From Blastococcus fimeti (GTDB lineage Bacteria; Actinomycetota; Actinomycetes; Mycobacteriales; Geodermatophilaceae), in NCBI GenBank assembly GCA_900102115.1, contig FNAW01000001.1, forward strand, positions 372,001 through 436,000: 64,000 nt of DNA, written 5' to 3'. The position numbers and the translations under genes are program-made. The notes under the pieces are model-generated. The model was not told the DNA's origin, searched no databases, and saw only the letters and a list, made by a program, of their open reading frames with translations. Shown piece after piece: positions 43,280-52,971 of this stretch. Position 1 is the first letter of the stretch; the number at the start of each line of letters is the position of its first letter.

Positions 43280-46223
43280 AGCCGTTCCGGCCCGGCACCA
43301 CCTCGAGCCGGCTGGTGATGCGGGTCCGCAGCTCCTCCACGTGGCTGATCACGCCCACGGTGCGGCCACCCCGGCGCAGGTCGTCGAGCACGTTCATCAC
43401 CGCGTCGAGGGCCTGCGGGTCCAGCGTGCCGAAGCCCTCGTCGACGAAGAGGCTGTCGATCTGCACGCCTCCGCTCTCCGCGGTGACGACGTCGGCCAGC
43501 CCGAGCGCGAGGGCCAGCGAGGCCATGAAGCTCTCCCCGCCGGACAGCGTCTTGGTGGGCCGCCGGGTGCCGGTGTACTCGTCGAGGACCTCCAGACCCA
43601 GACCGCCGCGGGCACCGTGGCGGCCCTGGGCGTCGCTGTGCAGGAAGGTGTAGCGCCCGCCGGACATGTCCTGCAGCCGCCGGCTGGCCACCTCGGACAC
43701 CTGCTCGAGGCGCGCCGCCAGCACGAAGGACTGCAGCCGCATCTTCAGCCGGTTGGCGCCGCGGCCGGTCGCGAGGTCGGCCAGCGACGTCACCTGCTCG
43801 GTCCGGGCGCGCTGCTCGTCCAGCTCGACCTCCACGGCGGTCAGCTCGCCGGAGAGCTCGTCGAGCCGGGCCACCCGGCGGCGGGCCTGCTCCAGCGTGG
43901 CGACGGCCGACTCCCGGACCGCGGTCGCCGACCGGCACGCGTCGGTGAGGGAGGCGAGGTCGGGGCGGGTGCCCAGCTCCGCGAGCTGCGGCTCGGCGAG
44001 GACGCCGGTGACGACGGCCAGCGCCCGGTCGTGCTGCTCGACCCGGCGTCCCAGCTCGTCGGCCCGGCCGGGGGGCAGCAGCGCCTGCGCGGCCGCGTCG
44101 AGATCCGGGAACCCGGCCGCCTCCACGCGTGCCCGGGCCACCGCGAGGGCGGCCTCCTCGGCCAGCCGGGCACGGCCCTCGCCGGCGGCGGCCTCCACCA
44201 TCGCCTCGCAGCGCTCGGCCTCGCCGGTCAGCCGATCGATCCGGGCCGGCAGGTCGGCGTCGACGCCGCAGGCGGCGGCGAGCTGCGCCGTGACGTCGGC
44301 GAGGGCGGACCGGACGGCGGCCAGCGCGGCCTCCTGGCGGCCCAGTTCCTCGCGGTCGGCCGCGAGCGCCGCCGCGGCGGCCTCCTGCTCGGCCAGCACC
44401 CGCTCGAGCGCCGCTCGGGTGGTTCCCAGCCCGTCGGCGAGCACCTCGGCCGCACGCTGCTCGGCGAGCAGCCCGGCGAGGTCGGCCTCCTGCGCCGCCA
44501 CCGGTTCGGGCCCGGCCTGCGCCCGACGTGCGGCGAGCTCGCGCTCGGTCCCGGCACAGGTGTCCCGTGACTCCGCCCAGCGGACCTCGGCCTGCTCGGC
44601 CGCCGCGCGGGCGGCGTCCTCCTCGGCGCGGGTCACGACCGTGCTCCCGGGCTGCGCGGGCGCCGGGTGCTCCACCGCTCCGCACACCGGGCAGGAGTCG
44701 CCGGCGGTCAGGCCCGCGGCCAGCTCGGCGGCCATGCCGTCGAGCCGCTGGGCGCGCAGGTCGTTCCAGTGCTCCCGGGCGTCCAGCCAGGCCACGCGCG
44801 CGACGTCGGCGGCGGCGCGCTCCACGATCAGCGCCGCCTCCAGCGAGACCGCCGCGCGGGCAGCCTCGAGCGCGGCCCGGCGGTGCGCGGTGGCGGTGCG
44901 CAGACCCGGCAGGCGGGCGGCCGCCTCCGCGGCGGCGTCCAGGGCCGTCCGGTGCTCCTGCACGCGGGCCGGCGCGCCGGCCATGCCCTCCTCGGCCGCC
45001 GTGCAGCGGGCCACCAGCGAGCCGAGCGCCCGCTCACCCGCCACGGCGTCCCGCTCCAGGCGGGCGGCGCGGGCCACCTCCGGCAGCTGGGCGCGCAGTG
45101 CGGCCGCCTCGTCGCGCAGCGCCCGGGCGAGCGCGACGTCGGCCTCGCGGCCCGCCGCGACCGATGCCCAGGCGGCGCGTGCCGTGGCGAGCGCGGCCGA
45201 GGCGCGCTCGGCCTCCAGCGCCGCCCGGCCCGCGGCCTCCAGCACGTCGCGCACCGGCTCGGCGCGGTGGGCGGCGTCCAGTGCGGCCCGCACCGGCTCG
45301 AGCTCCGGGGCCGCGGACTCCAGGCGGGCCAGCTCCGCCCGCGCCCGGTCCCGGCGGGCGTGGCACTCCTCCTCCGCGCGCGCCGCGACGAGCGCGGCCT
45401 CCTCGGCCCGGGCACGCTCCCCCGCGGCGTCCGCGGCCTCCTCGGCCCGCGCCGCGGCGCCCGCGGCCTCGGCCCGGACGCGGCGCACCCAGGCGGTGAC
45501 CGGCGTCCCGGGAGCCGCCCCGACCAGCTCCGGGGCGAACTCCTCGGGCACCGTGACATCGGCGGCGGAGGCGACGAGCGAGACCAGCGTCCCGGTGCGG
45601 GCGCGGATCCGGTCCAGGCTCTCGCGGGCGGCCGTCCGCTCCCCGACCAGCCAGTCCTCGACGCGGGCGAACCGGCCGACGTCGAACAGCGTGCGCAGCA
45701 GGCGGCCGCGGTCCTCCGGCTCGGCGCGGAGGAACCGCGCGAAGTCGCCCTGCGGCAGCAGGACCACCTGGCAGAACTGCTCGGCCGAGAGCCCGAGGCG
45801 GGCGCGCAGGTACTCGGAGCCCTCGTCGATCCGGGTGCTGACCGGCTCCCAGGCCTCCCCCACCCACCGCTGGACGGTGAGCCGGGCCTGCTCGGTAGTC
45901 CAGCCCTCGCCGCGCCGCTTCGGGCGCTGCTGCTCCGGCCGGCGAATCACGCTCAGCCGCTCGCCTCCGAGGGTCAGCTCGAGCTCGACCTCGGTCCGGA
46001 CGTCGTCGGCGGCGTGGTCGCTGCGCAACCGCTTCTCCTCGCCACGAGCGCCGGGGACGGTGCCGTAGAGCGCGAAGACCACCGCGTCGAGCAGAGTCGT
46101 CTTGCCCGCACCGGTCGGCCCCCACAGCAGGAAGAGGCCGTCGCGGCCGATGTCGTCCAGGTCGACGTCGACCCGGGTCGCGAACGGGCCGAACGCGGTG
46201 AGGGCGAGCTGGTGGACCCTCAT
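43263..46223 (-). CDS. sbcC: Exonuclease subunit SbcC
   Basis: A 986-residue SMC-like ATPase that, with SbcD, cleaves hairpins and blocked DNA ends. It has MRVHQLALTAFGPF, Walker A GPTGAGKT at 35-42, long Ala/Glu/Arg-rich coiled coils and a zinc hook CPVC at Cys511-Cys514. The C-terminal half has the signature region TLSGGESFMASLALALGL and Walker B SLFVDEGFGTLD. The ATG overlaps the sbcD stop (ATGA), so production is coupled. Length is within the usual range. It interrupts the otherwise mycobacteria-like gene order of this block. Confidence 0.95.
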   Translation of the reverse strand: MRVHQLALTAFGPFATRVDVDLDDIGRDGLFLLWGPTGAGKTTLLDAVVFALYGTVPGARGEEKRLRSDHAADDVRTEVELELTLGGERLSVIRRPEQQRPKRRGEGWTTEQARLTVQRWVGEAWEPVSTRIDEGSEYLRARLGLSAEQFCQVVLLPQGDFARFLRAEPEDRGRLLRTLFDVGRFARVEDWLVGERTAARESLDRIRARTGTLVSLVASAADVTVPEEFAPELVGAAPGTPVTAWVRRVRAEAAGAAARAEEAADAAGERARAEEAALVAARAEEECHARRDRARAELARLESAAPELEPVRAALDAAHRAEPVRDVLEAAGRAALEAERASAALATARAAWASVAAGREADVALARALRDEAAALRAQLPEVARAARLERDAVAGERALGSLVARCTAAEEGMAGAPARVQEHRTALDAAAEAAARLPGLRTATAHRRAALEAARAAVSLEAALIVERAAADVARVAWLDAREHWNDLRAQRLDGMAAELAAGLTAGDSCPVCGAVEHPAPAQPGSTVVTRAEEDAARAAAEQAEVRWAESRDTCAGTERELAARRAQAGPEPVAAQEADLAGLLAEQRAAEVLADGLGTTRAALERVLAEQEAAAAALAADREELGRQEAALAAVRSALADVTAQLAAACGVDADLPARIDRLTGEAERCEAMVEAAAGEGRARLAEEAALAVARARVEAAGFPDLDAAAQALLPPGRADELGRRVEQHDRALAVVTGVLAEPQLAELGTRPDLASLTDACRSATAVRESAVATLEQARRRVARLDELSGELTAVEVELDEQRARTEQVTSLADLATGRGANRLKMRLQSFVLAARLEQVSEVASRRLQDMSGGRYTFLHSDAQGRHGARGGLGLEVLDEYTGTRRPTKTLSGGESFMASLALALGLADVVTAESGGVQIDSLFVDEGFGTLDPQALDAVMNVLDDLRRGGRTVGVISHVEELRTRITSRLEVVPGRNGSRLAG

Positions 46224-47380
46224 GCGGCGTCCTCGCGGGCGGCGGCGGCCAGGGCGCGGGCGAACAGCTCGCGCTCGGTCTCGCTCGGGCCGGCGCCGCG
46301 GACGTGGTCGACGAACTCCTCGGCCACCTCCAGGTCGCTGCGCCCGCGCAGCCGCTCCTGGTAGCTCCGCCCGTCGGCCGTCGCGCCCGCGCCGGCCCAC
46401 TCCAGGTGGACGCAGTGCGGGAAGCGCTCGCGCAGCTGGCGCATCGGGTCCGCCGGGCGGACGGTGTCGGTGAGCCGCGCCGACACGAAGTGGTCCTCGG
46501 CTGCCGCGTGCTCCGGTGCGGCCAGCAGCTCGGCGAGCTCGCCGGTGAGCACGCTGAGCCGGCGGGGGGTGGGCAGAGGGACGGCCCGGACCTCGCCGAG
46601 GCCCTCGGCACCGAGCTCGACCAGCCAGGCCTGCTTCTGCTGACCGGCCTCCCCGAACGAGTAGGCCAGCGGGGAGCCGCTGTAGCGCAGCCGCGGGCTG
46701 AGCGTCTGGGGCCGGTGCAGGTGGCCCAGCGCCACGTAGTCGACGCCGGCGAAGACGCCTGCCGGCACGAGGTCCACCCCGCCGACGCAGATGTCGCGCT
46801 CGCTCTCGGTCGGCACGCCACCGCCGACGAACGCGTGCGCGAGCACCACCGACCGGACACCGGGCCGCAGGAAGAGGTCCGCCCGGATCCGCTCCATCGC
46901 GGCGGTCAGCACCCCCTCGTGCCCGCGGACCGCTGCCTCGCCCCGCCCGGTGAGGCCGAGCTCGTGGCGGGCCACCTCGGGCTCCAGGTACGGGATGCCG
47001 TAGATCGCGACGTCGCCGTGCTCGTCGGCCAGCAGCACCGGCTCGTCGAGAGCCGGCGTGGCGGCCCGGACGTGCAGGCCGGCGGCCGACAGCAGCCCGG
47101 AGAACGTGCCCAGCCGGCGCGCGGAGTCGTGGTTGCCGGGCGTGAGGACGACCTGCGCGCCCGCCCGGAGCAGCCGCGCGACCACCCGGTCCAGCACCGC
47201 CGTCGCGTCGGCCGAGGGCACCGCGCGGTCGTAGACGTCACCGGCGACGACGACCACGTCGACCGACTCGGCCGCCACGACCTCGGCCAGCCCGCCCAGC
47301 ACGGCCTCCTGCTCCGCGAGCAGATCGGTGCCGTGCAGGGTCCGGCCGATGTGCCAGTCGGAGGTGTGCAGCAGACGCAT
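46220..47380 (-). CDS. sbcD: Exonuclease subunit SbcD
   Basis: A 386-residue Mre11-type metallophosphoesterase. Metal-binding motifs in order are TSDWHIGRTLHG, VVVVAGDVYDRAVPS, LTPGNHDSARRL, VVLAHAFV and YVALGHLHRPQ. It supplies the Mn-dependent nuclease site to the SbcCD complex. The ATG at 47380 is preceded on the minus strand by TAACCT and six bases, a leaderless layout. That hexamer overlaps the stop codon of the upstream acyltransferase gene. Confidence 0.95.
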   Translation of the reverse strand: MRLLHTSDWHIGRTLHGTDLLAEQEAVLGGLAEVVAAESVDVVVVAGDVYDRAVPSADATAVLDRVVARLLRAGAQVVLTPGNHDSARRLGTFSGLLSAAGLHVRAATPALDEPVLLADEHGDVAIYGIPYLEPEVARHELGLTGRGEAAVRGHEGVLTAAMERIRADLFLRPGVRSVVLAHAFVGGGVPTESERDICVGGVDLVPAGVFAGVDYVALGHLHRPQTLSPRLRYSGSPLAYSFGEAGQQKQAWLVELGAEGLGEVRAVPLPTPRRLSVLTGELAELLAAPEHAAAEDHFVSARLTDTVRPADPMRQLRERFPHCVHLEWAGAGATADGRSYQERLRGRSDLEVAEEFVDHVRGAGPSETERELFARALAAAAREDAA

Positions 47381-47392
47381 GAGGAGAGGTTA
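47381..47392 (-). promoter_or_regulatory. Candidate leaderless -10 element for sbcDC
   Basis: TAACCT (47392-47387, minus strand), then CTCCTC, then ATG. The hexamer includes the last codon positions of the acyltransferase gene. Confidence 0.5.
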
Positions 47393-48748
47393 GGAGCGGG
47401 GTCCGACGGTTTCCCGGGAGCGCGCCCGCGAGGGCACGGCCGGCAGGGCGCGCGCCCCCCGGGCACCGGCCCCGGCCCCGTGCACAGCGCCGGTGCGACG
47501 GGGCACGGGGATGACGTCCGTTTCGGGCGGCGGCCCGGCCGGGACCGACCGGCGCCGGGCCAGCCGCTCCAGCACGCGACTGCGCCCCCGCAGGAGCAGT
47601 GCACGAGCAGGGACCTCGACGCCGTGGTGCAGCGCCATGCTCAGCAGCACGGATGCGGCGATGGCGAACGGCGCCACGAGCGCCAGCCCCGGGGTCACCA
47701 CCCTCAGGGCCGGGTCCTGCCCCTGCCAGACGCAGGTCAGCAGCACGTCGAAGACGGGGAAGTGCACGAGGTAGAGGCAGTAGGAGATGCGCCCGCCGTA
47801 GACGACGAGGTCGCGGGACAGCCAGGCGGCCGGTCCCCGGTCGGTGAGCGAGAGCGCACCGACGAGGGCCGGGAACAGGAAGACGGAGACGCCGGCGTAG
47901 TCGTGTGCCGTGTCACCGGCCCGCCGCCAGGACGCCCAGAAGCAGAGCACGACGAACATGAGCGTGCAGGCGACGCTGAGAGCGAATGCGAACTGCTCGA
48001 CCCGCCGGGTGCGCTGCAGACCCAGGCTCCCGATGGCCACCAGCATCCCGGCGACGAAGCTGCAGGCCAGCCGGTACAGCCAGGGCACCTCCGGGTCCAG
48101 GGGGCCGTCGAGGTAGGCGGTCACCGCCATGGGCGTCATGAGGAGCGTGGCGAGCGCCAGCAGGACCGCCGGAGAGAGACGCCGTAGCGGGAACAGCACG
48201 ACGGCGAGCAGGGGGAACGCCAGATAGGCCAGCCATTCCGCGCTGATCGACCAGCCCGGCATGACGTAGCTCGGCCCGACGATCGAGTCGACCCCCCACA
48301 TCTGCGTCATGGACAGCTGCTCCAGGTACGCCGTCGGGCTCACCTCGGGATGCAGCAACCAGACGTCCGCGTTGGCACCCTTCCAGCGCACGGCGAGGAT
48401 CCAGCCGGCCATGAGCGTGGTGAGCAGCGCCCAGACGGGCCACACGCGGGCGAAGCGGTTGAAGACGAAGGTGGCGGCCTTCGCGAGCGTGAACCGCCCA
48501 CCCACCTCCTCGATGTAGCTGCGGGCGATCACGAACCCGCTCAGGACGAAGAACACCTCGACCCCGAGCCAGCCCGCATCGAGGATCGGACGCAGCAGCG
48601 CCAGCTGGTCGAGATAGGGGAAGAGGATCGGCCTGAAGTGCCCGATCACCACGACGAGGGCGGCGACGAGCCGCAGGCCGGTCAGCGCACGGATCTCCCC
48701 GCGCGGGAACGACGGACGATCGGCGAGAGGACGGCTGTCCGACGACAT
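47390..48748 (-). CDS. Acyltransferase 3 family membrane protein
   Basis: A 452-residue OafA/YrhL-type O-acyltransferase. It has EIRALTGLRLVAALVVVIGHF, AGWLGVEVFFVLSGFVIARSY, FNRFARVWPVWALL and YVMPGWSISAEWLAYLAFPL, with about ten helices, then a long basic, Pro/Arg/Ala-rich cytoplasmic tail. It would acylate a surface sugar. The ATG at 48748 is the first conserved start; the GC of the 160-bp region upstream dips, with TTCAACTC and TACGTT-like hexamers that may be its promoter. It lies, with sbcCD, where mycobacteria have gtrA next to the bPH2 gene. Confidence 0.85.
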   Translation of the reverse strand: MSSDSRPLADRPSFPRGEIRALTGLRLVAALVVVIGHFRPILFPYLDQLALLRPILDAGWLGVEVFFVLSGFVIARSYIEEVGGRFTLAKAATFVFNRFARVWPVWALLTTLMAGWILAVRWKGANADVWLLHPEVSPTAYLEQLSMTQMWGVDSIVGPSYVMPGWSISAEWLAYLAFPLLAVVLFPLRRLSPAVLLALATLLMTPMAVTAYLDGPLDPEVPWLYRLACSFVAGMLVAIGSLGLQRTRRVEQFAFALSVACTLMFVVLCFWASWRRAGDTAHDYAGVSVFLFPALVGALSLTDRGPAAWLSRDLVVYGGRISYCLYLVHFPVFDVLLTCVWQGQDPALRVVTPGLALVAPFAIAASVLLSMALHHGVEVPARALLLRGRSRVLERLARRRSVPAGPPPETDVIPVPRRTGAVHGAGAGARGARALPAVPSRARSRETVGPRS

Positions 48749-48914
48749 GACACCAACTTCGATCCGGGGGGCGGCGAAGGACCGAGCGCCACCGCAGATC
48801 TGAACGTAACCGGGCAATCACGCTGGGTTGAGTTGAAAAGCTGACAAGCCGCACGGGATCTTCAGCAAGGCTCGACAGCGCTCACCCCAGGCGCCCCACG
48901 CACCACGTCGGGCC

Positions 48915-49484
48915 TCAGAGGAACGACTGAGGTGCGGTGTCCCCTCGCCCCCCCGAGCTCCGGCCGGCGCACCCGGCGTTCTCCTGTGCCCGGCGGTCGG
49001 CGTCCTCCTCGATCATGTGGGCGAGCAACTGCTGGACGCCCTCGCTGTCGGGGATCTGCCGCAGCACCGTGGCGCCGCTGTCCCCGGCCGTCTCGACGGT
49101 CACCGTGCCGGAGTTCATCAGCCGCTCCCACAGCGTCTGGGTGTAGGAGACGTCGGTGATCCGCGCCAGGCCCAGGTCCCGGCCCCGGCGGGCGAGGATC
49201 CCCTCGCGGAAGAGCAGCCGGTGGGTGGTGACGACGTAGTGCGTCGCCCGCCAGCGCGCCAGGGGCACGACCACGGTGAGCACGAGGAGCAGGACCGCGA
49301 CGACCAGGATCAGCAGCCGGTAGATGCCCTGCTGCCGTCCGTCGGGCACCAGCGCCGCCCCGAAGGACGTGGCGCCCACGATCAGCAGGAGGCGCACCAC
49401 CGGCCAGAAGACCGTGACCCAGTGCGGGTGCAGGTGGCGGACGACCTCTTCGTCGTCCGCGAGCAGCTTGTCCGGGTAGGGCAT
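48915..49484 (-). CDS. bPH2/YdbS-like membrane protein
   Basis: A 189-residue protein. Two helices (WPVVRLLLIVGATSFGAALV and LLILVVAVLLLVLTVVVPLA) precede a bacterial PH-like domain (THYVVTTHRLLFREGILARR, GLARITDVSYTQTLWERL, GTVTVETAGDSGATVLRQIP). A helical, low-complexity tail follows. The position between gtrA and birA equals Rv3278c. The role is unknown; related proteins are membrane-associated and stress-linked. The ATG at 49484 has CATCCT six bases ahead. It lies 31 bases after birA on the same strand. Confidence 0.83.
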   Translation of the reverse strand: MPYPDKLLADDEEVVRHLHPHWVTVFWPVVRLLLIVGATSFGAALVPDGRQQGIYRLLILVVAVLLLVLTVVVPLARWRATHYVVTTHRLLFREGILARRGRDLGLARITDVSYTQTLWERLMNSGTVTVETAGDSGATVLRQIPDSEGVQQLLAHMIEEDADRRAQENAGCAGRSSGGRGDTAPQSFL

Positions 49485-49515
49485 CGGGCCAGGATGGTGG
49501 ACGCCGCGGTCGGCG

Positions 49516-50355
49516 TCATGCCTCCGGAGCGCGTGTCCTGACGTGTCGGACGTCGCCGCTGGCCAGCTCGACCGTGCCGACGGGGGTACGCACGACCAGC
49601 CGGCCGTCCCAGTCGACGCCCTCGGCGACGCCGTCGAGCAGCGAGCCGTCGGGCAGGTGCACCTGCACGGTCGACCCGACCGTGGAGGACCAGCGGAGGT
49701 AGTCGGCCGCCAGCCCCGAGGCCACCGGGTCGCCGAGGTGCTCGACCCAGCGCAGGTAGCGCTTCTCGAGCGCCCGCAGGAACGCCAGCAGGACGGGGCC
49801 CCGGTCGACGGTGCCACCGGTGACCTCGGCCAGCGAGGTGCCGGTGTCGGGCAGCTCGGCGGCGGTCGTGGAGACGTTCAGCCCGGTGCCGACGACGACG
49901 GCCCGGCCCGAGCTCTCCGCCAGGATCCCGGCCAGCTTGCGCCCGTCGCGGGCCAGCAGGTCGTTGGGCCACTTGACCGAGGCCAGCACCCCGGTCGACT
50001 CCCCCACCGCCTCCGCCAGCGCGACGCCGGTGAGCAGCGGCAGCCAGCCCCTGCGCGCGGCCGGGACGTCGGGGCGCAGCAGCACCGAGACGGTCAGCCC
50101 GGCGCGGGGCGGGGAGGTCCAGACCCGGTCCATCCGGCCGCGGCCGGCGACCTGGTGCTCGGCGACCAGCACCGTGCCCTCGGGGGCGTCCTGCCCCGCC
50201 GCTGCGATCAGGTCGGCGTTGGTCGAGCCCGCCTCCGGCACCACCTCGAGCGAGCGCCAGAGCGCGCTGTCGCGGGTGAGGGCAGCTCCGAGCGCCGCCG
50301 CATCGAGCGGCGGGCGGCCGAGATCCGACCATCGAGGTGAGGAGTCGTCGGACAC
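49516..50355 (-). CDS. birA: Biotin-[acetyl-CoA-carboxylase] ligase
   Basis: A 279-residue ligase that activates biotin with ATP and attaches it to the carboxylase BCCP domain. Biotinyl-AMP binding motif GRGRMDR is at 71-77 (usual form GRGRRGR), KWPNDLL at 128-134 and GRKLAGIL at 138-145. A C-terminal SH3-like domain (DGSLLDGVAEGVDWDGRLVV) follows. There is no N-terminal helix-turn-helix, so it is a pure enzyme, not a repressor. Its target is the AccA subunit encoded at 52972. The GTG at 50355 is preceded by TAGCGT and six bases. It is divergent from accD. Confidence 0.94.
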   Translation of the reverse strand: MSDDSSPRWSDLGRPPLDAAALGAALTRDSALWRSLEVVPEAGSTNADLIAAAGQDAPEGTVLVAEHQVAGRGRMDRVWTSPPRAGLTVSVLLRPDVPAARRGWLPLLTGVALAEAVGESTGVLASVKWPNDLLARDGRKLAGILAESSGRAVVVGTGLNVSTTAAELPDTGTSLAEVTGGTVDRGPVLLAFLRALEKRYLRWVEHLGDPVASGLAADYLRWSSTVGSTVQVHLPDGSLLDGVAEGVDWDGRLVVRTPVGTVELASGDVRHVRTRAPEA

Positions 50356-50367
50356 TCCCCTACGCTA
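50356..50367 (-). promoter_or_regulatory. Candidate leaderless -10 element for birA
   Basis: TAGCGT (50367-50362, minus strand), AGGGGA, then the GTG start. The overlapping plus-strand sequence TACGCT could serve accD, whose leader (about 85 bases) ends in a strong GAGGAGGA site. Confidence 0.45.
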
Positions 50368-50451
50368 CGTAACCCGTGACCGGGCGCGCCCGGTCAGGGA
50401 TGAGCACGGCGGTCCGCGACCGCGGCCGGGGTGCGTCTGCGAGGAGGAAAC

Positions 50452-52080
50452 GTGAGCGCGGCTGAACTCGAGAACGCCGGGGAGCAGGTCCCCGACGACA
50501 TCGACATCCACACCACCGCCGGGAAGCTGGCCGACTTCGAGCGGCGCGTCCAGGAGGCCCAGCACGCCGGGTCCGAGCGCGCCGTGGAGAAGCAGCACGC
50601 GGCCGGCAAGATGACCGCCCGCGAGCGCATCGAGGCGCTGCTGGACCCGGGCTCGTTCACCGAGTTCGACGAGTTCGCCCGCCACCGCTCCACGAACTTC
50701 GGCATGGACGCCAAGCGCCCCTTCGGCGACGGCGTCGTCACCGGCTACGGCACGGTCGACGGCCGGCCGGTCGCGATCTTCAGCCAGGACGTGACCGTCT
50801 TCGGCGGTGCGCTCGGCGAGGTCTACGGCGAGAAGATCGTCAAGGTCCAGGACTTCGCGATCAAGAACGGCTGCCCGGTCGTCGGCATCAACGAGGGTGG
50901 TGGCGCCCGCATCCAGGAGGGCGTGGTCTCCCTCGGCCTCTACGGCGAGATCTTCCAGCGCAACGTGCACGCCTCCGGCGTCATCCCGCAGATCTCGCTG
51001 ATCATGGGCCCGGCCGCCGGTGGGCACGTCTACTCCCCCGCGCTCACCGACTTCATCGTCATGGTCGACAAGACCAGCCAGATGTTCATCACCGGGCCCG
51101 ACGTGGTGAAGACCGTGACCGGCGAGGAGGTCACGCTCGAGGAGCTGGGCGGCGCGCGCACGCACAACACCAAGTCCGGTGTCGCGCACTACCTGGCCGA
51201 GGACGAGGCCGACGCCCTCGACTACGTCAAGGCGCTGCTGTCCTACCTGCCCAGCAACAACCTCGACCCGCTGCCGGTCCTGGACGTCGCCCCCGTCGAG
51301 ACCGTCCTCCCGGACGCGCTGACCGAGGAGGACCTCGAGCTCGACACGTTCATCCCGGACTCGGCGAACACGCCCTACGACATGCACACCGTCATCGAGC
51401 ACGTCCTCGACGACGGCGAGTTCCTCGAGGTGCAGCCGCTGTTCGCGCCCAACCTGCTGATCGGCTTCGGCCGGGTGGAGGGCCGCCCGGTCGGCGTCGT
51501 CGCCAACCAGCCGACCCAGTTCGCCGGCACGCTGGACATCGACGCCAGCGAGAAGGCCGCACGCTTCGTGCGCACCTGCGACGCCTTCAACATCCCGGTG
51601 CTCACCTTCGTCGACGTCCCGGGCTTCCTGCCGGGCACCTCGCAGGAGTGGGAGGGCATCATCCGCCGCGGCGCGAAGCTCATCTACGCCTACGCCGAGG
51701 CGACGGTCCCCCTGGTCACCGTCATCACCCGCAAGGCCTACGGCGGCGCCTACGACGTCATGGGCTCCAAGCACCTCGGCGCCGACGTGAACCTGGCGTG
51801 GCCCTCGGCGCAGATCGCCGTCGTCGGCGCGCAGGGTGCGGTCGGGATCCTGTACCGCAAGGAGCTCGCGCAGGCCGAGGACCCCGACGCCCGTCGCGCC
51901 GAGCTGATCGCGGAGTACGAGGACACCCTCGCCAACCCGTACATCGCCGCCGACCGCGGGTACGTCGACGCCGTGATCCCGCCCTCGCACACCCGCGTCC
52001 AGGTGACCAAGGCGCTCCGCGTGCTGGCGAACAAGCGGCAGACCCTGCCCGCCAAGAAGCACGGCAACATCCCGCTGTGA
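50452..52080 (+). CDS. accD5: Acyl-CoA carboxylase beta subunit (carboxyltransferase)
   Basis: A 542-residue carboxyltransferase that moves CO2 from carboxybiotin to propionyl-CoA or acetyl-CoA. The N- and C-terminal crotonase domains show [20 protein letters not shown], the oxyanion-hole glycines in [35 protein letters not shown] and [16 protein letters not shown]. The segment [13 protein letters not shown] matches the beta subunits of actinobacterial propionyl-CoA carboxylases (AccD5/PccB). The GTG at 50452 has an excellent ribosome binding site. The stop overlaps the next ATG. Substrate preference is inferred from similarity and synteny with Rv3280. Confidence 0.93.
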   Translation: MSAAELENAGEQVPDDIDIHTTAGKLADFERRVQEAQHAGSERAVEKQHAAGKMTARERIEALLDPGSFTEFDEFARHRSTNFGMDAKRPFGDGVVTGYGTVDGRPVAIFSQDVTVFGGALGEVYGEKIVKVQDFAIKNGCPVVGINEGGGARIQEGVVSLGLYGEIFQRNVHASGVIPQISLIMGPAAGGHVYSPALTDFIVMVDKTSQMFITGPDVVKTVTGEEVTLEELGGARTHNTKSGVAHYLAEDEADALDYVKALLSYLPSNNLDPLPVLDVAPVETVLPDALTEEDLELDTFIPDSANTPYDMHTVIEHVLDDGEFLEVQPLFAPNLLIGFGRVEGRPVGVVANQPTQFAGTLDIDASEKAARFVRTCDAFNIPVLTFVDVPGFLPGTSQEWEGIIRRGAKLIYAYAEATVPLVTVITRKAYGGAYDVMGSKHLGADVNLAWPSAQIAVVGAQGAVGILYRKELAQAEDPDARRAELIAEYEDTLANPYIAADRGYVDAVIPPSHTRVQVTKALRVLANKRQTLPAKKHGNIPL

Positions 52081-52310
52081 TGGCCGAGACCACCGAACAG
52101 CCGCCGGTCGCGCCGCTGCTGCGCGTCGTCCGGGGCGAACCCTCCGCCGAGGAGCTCGCCGCGCTGACCGTCGTCGTCGCGGCGCTCTCCCAGCGCCGGG
52201 AGCGGAAGCGCCCGGCGCCGGTCGGCGCGTGGGCGTCCTACGGGCGCAGCCACCGCCGTCCCTCGCAGGTCGGTCCGGGCGGCTGGCGCGCGGCCGGGAG
52301 CCCGGTGTGA
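52080..52310 (+). CDS. Acyl-CoA carboxylase epsilon subunit
   Basis: A 76-residue protein starting in the TGATG overlap with accD. The core [20 protein letters not shown], then VVAALSQRR, is the short helix motif of AccE subunits, which clamp the alpha and beta subunits together in actinobacteria. A basic tail rich in Pro/Arg/Ser follows. It is shorter than the mycobacterial AccE5 (which has a long N-terminal extension). Position and motif make the call secure. Confidence 0.85.
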   Translation: MAETTEQPPVAPLLRVVRGEPSAEELAALTVVVAALSQRRERKRPAPVGAWASYGRSHRRPSQVGPGGWRAAGSPV

Positions 52311-52915
52311 CCAGCGACCGCCGGCTCGTCCTGGCCTCGGCGTCGCCGGCCCGCCTGTCGCTGCTGCGCCAGGCCGGCCTCGCGCCGGAGGTCGTGGTGA
52401 GCCACGTCGACGAGTCCGCCTACTACGCTCCGCGGGTGGCCGAGCAGGTCGCGCTGCTCGCGGCGGCGAAGGCTGCCGCCGTGGCGAAGCAGGAGACCGA
52501 CGCGCTCGTCATCGGCGCCGACTCGTTGCTGGAGTTCGGCGGCAAGCCGCTGGGCAAGCCGGCCGACGCCGCCGACGCGCGGGACCGCTGGCGCCGGATG
52601 TCCGGCCGATCCGGGGTCCTGCACACCGGCCAGGCGCTGTTCGACGTCCGGGACGGCGCCGTCGCCAGCCGGGACATCGCGGTCGCCTCGACCGTCGTCT
52701 ACTTCGCCGAGCCCACGCAGCCGGAGATCGAGGCCTACCTCGCCACCGGCGAGCCGCTCGCGGTGGCCGGCGCCTTCACCCTCGACGGGCTGGGCGCACC
52801 CTTCGTCCGCCGCGTCGAGGGCGACCCGGCCGCCGTCGTCGGGCTCTCGCTCACCGTGCTGCGCACGCAGCTGGCCAAGCGCGGCCTGGCCATCACCGAT
52901 CTGTGGCGGCGCTGA
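52307..52915 (+). CDS. maf: Maf family nucleotide pyrophosphatase
   Basis: A 202-residue house-cleaning NTP pyrophosphatase. It has [19 protein letters not shown], then [30 protein letters not shown], and the specificity loop [13 protein letters not shown], ending [20 protein letters not shown]. The GTG at 52307 overlaps the accE stop (GTGA), matching the mycobacterial order (Rv3280-Rv3281-Rv3282). It would hydrolyse modified or non-canonical nucleotides. The thiosulfurtransferase gene that separates maf from accA3 in mycobacteria is missing here. Confidence 0.92.
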   Translation: MTSDRRLVLASASPARLSLLRQAGLAPEVVVSHVDESAYYAPRVAEQVALLAAAKAAAVAKQETDALVIGADSLLEFGGKPLGKPADAADARDRWRRMSGRSGVLHTGQALFDVRDGAVASRDIAVASTVVYFAEPTQPEIEAYLATGEPLAVAGAFTLDGLGAPFVRRVEGDPAAVVGLSLTVLRTQLAKRGLAITDLWRR

Positions 52916-52971
52916 ACCGCCGTTCCACCCCCTATTACAGTCCGACCGGTCCACAGAAGAAGGAGAGCCCG

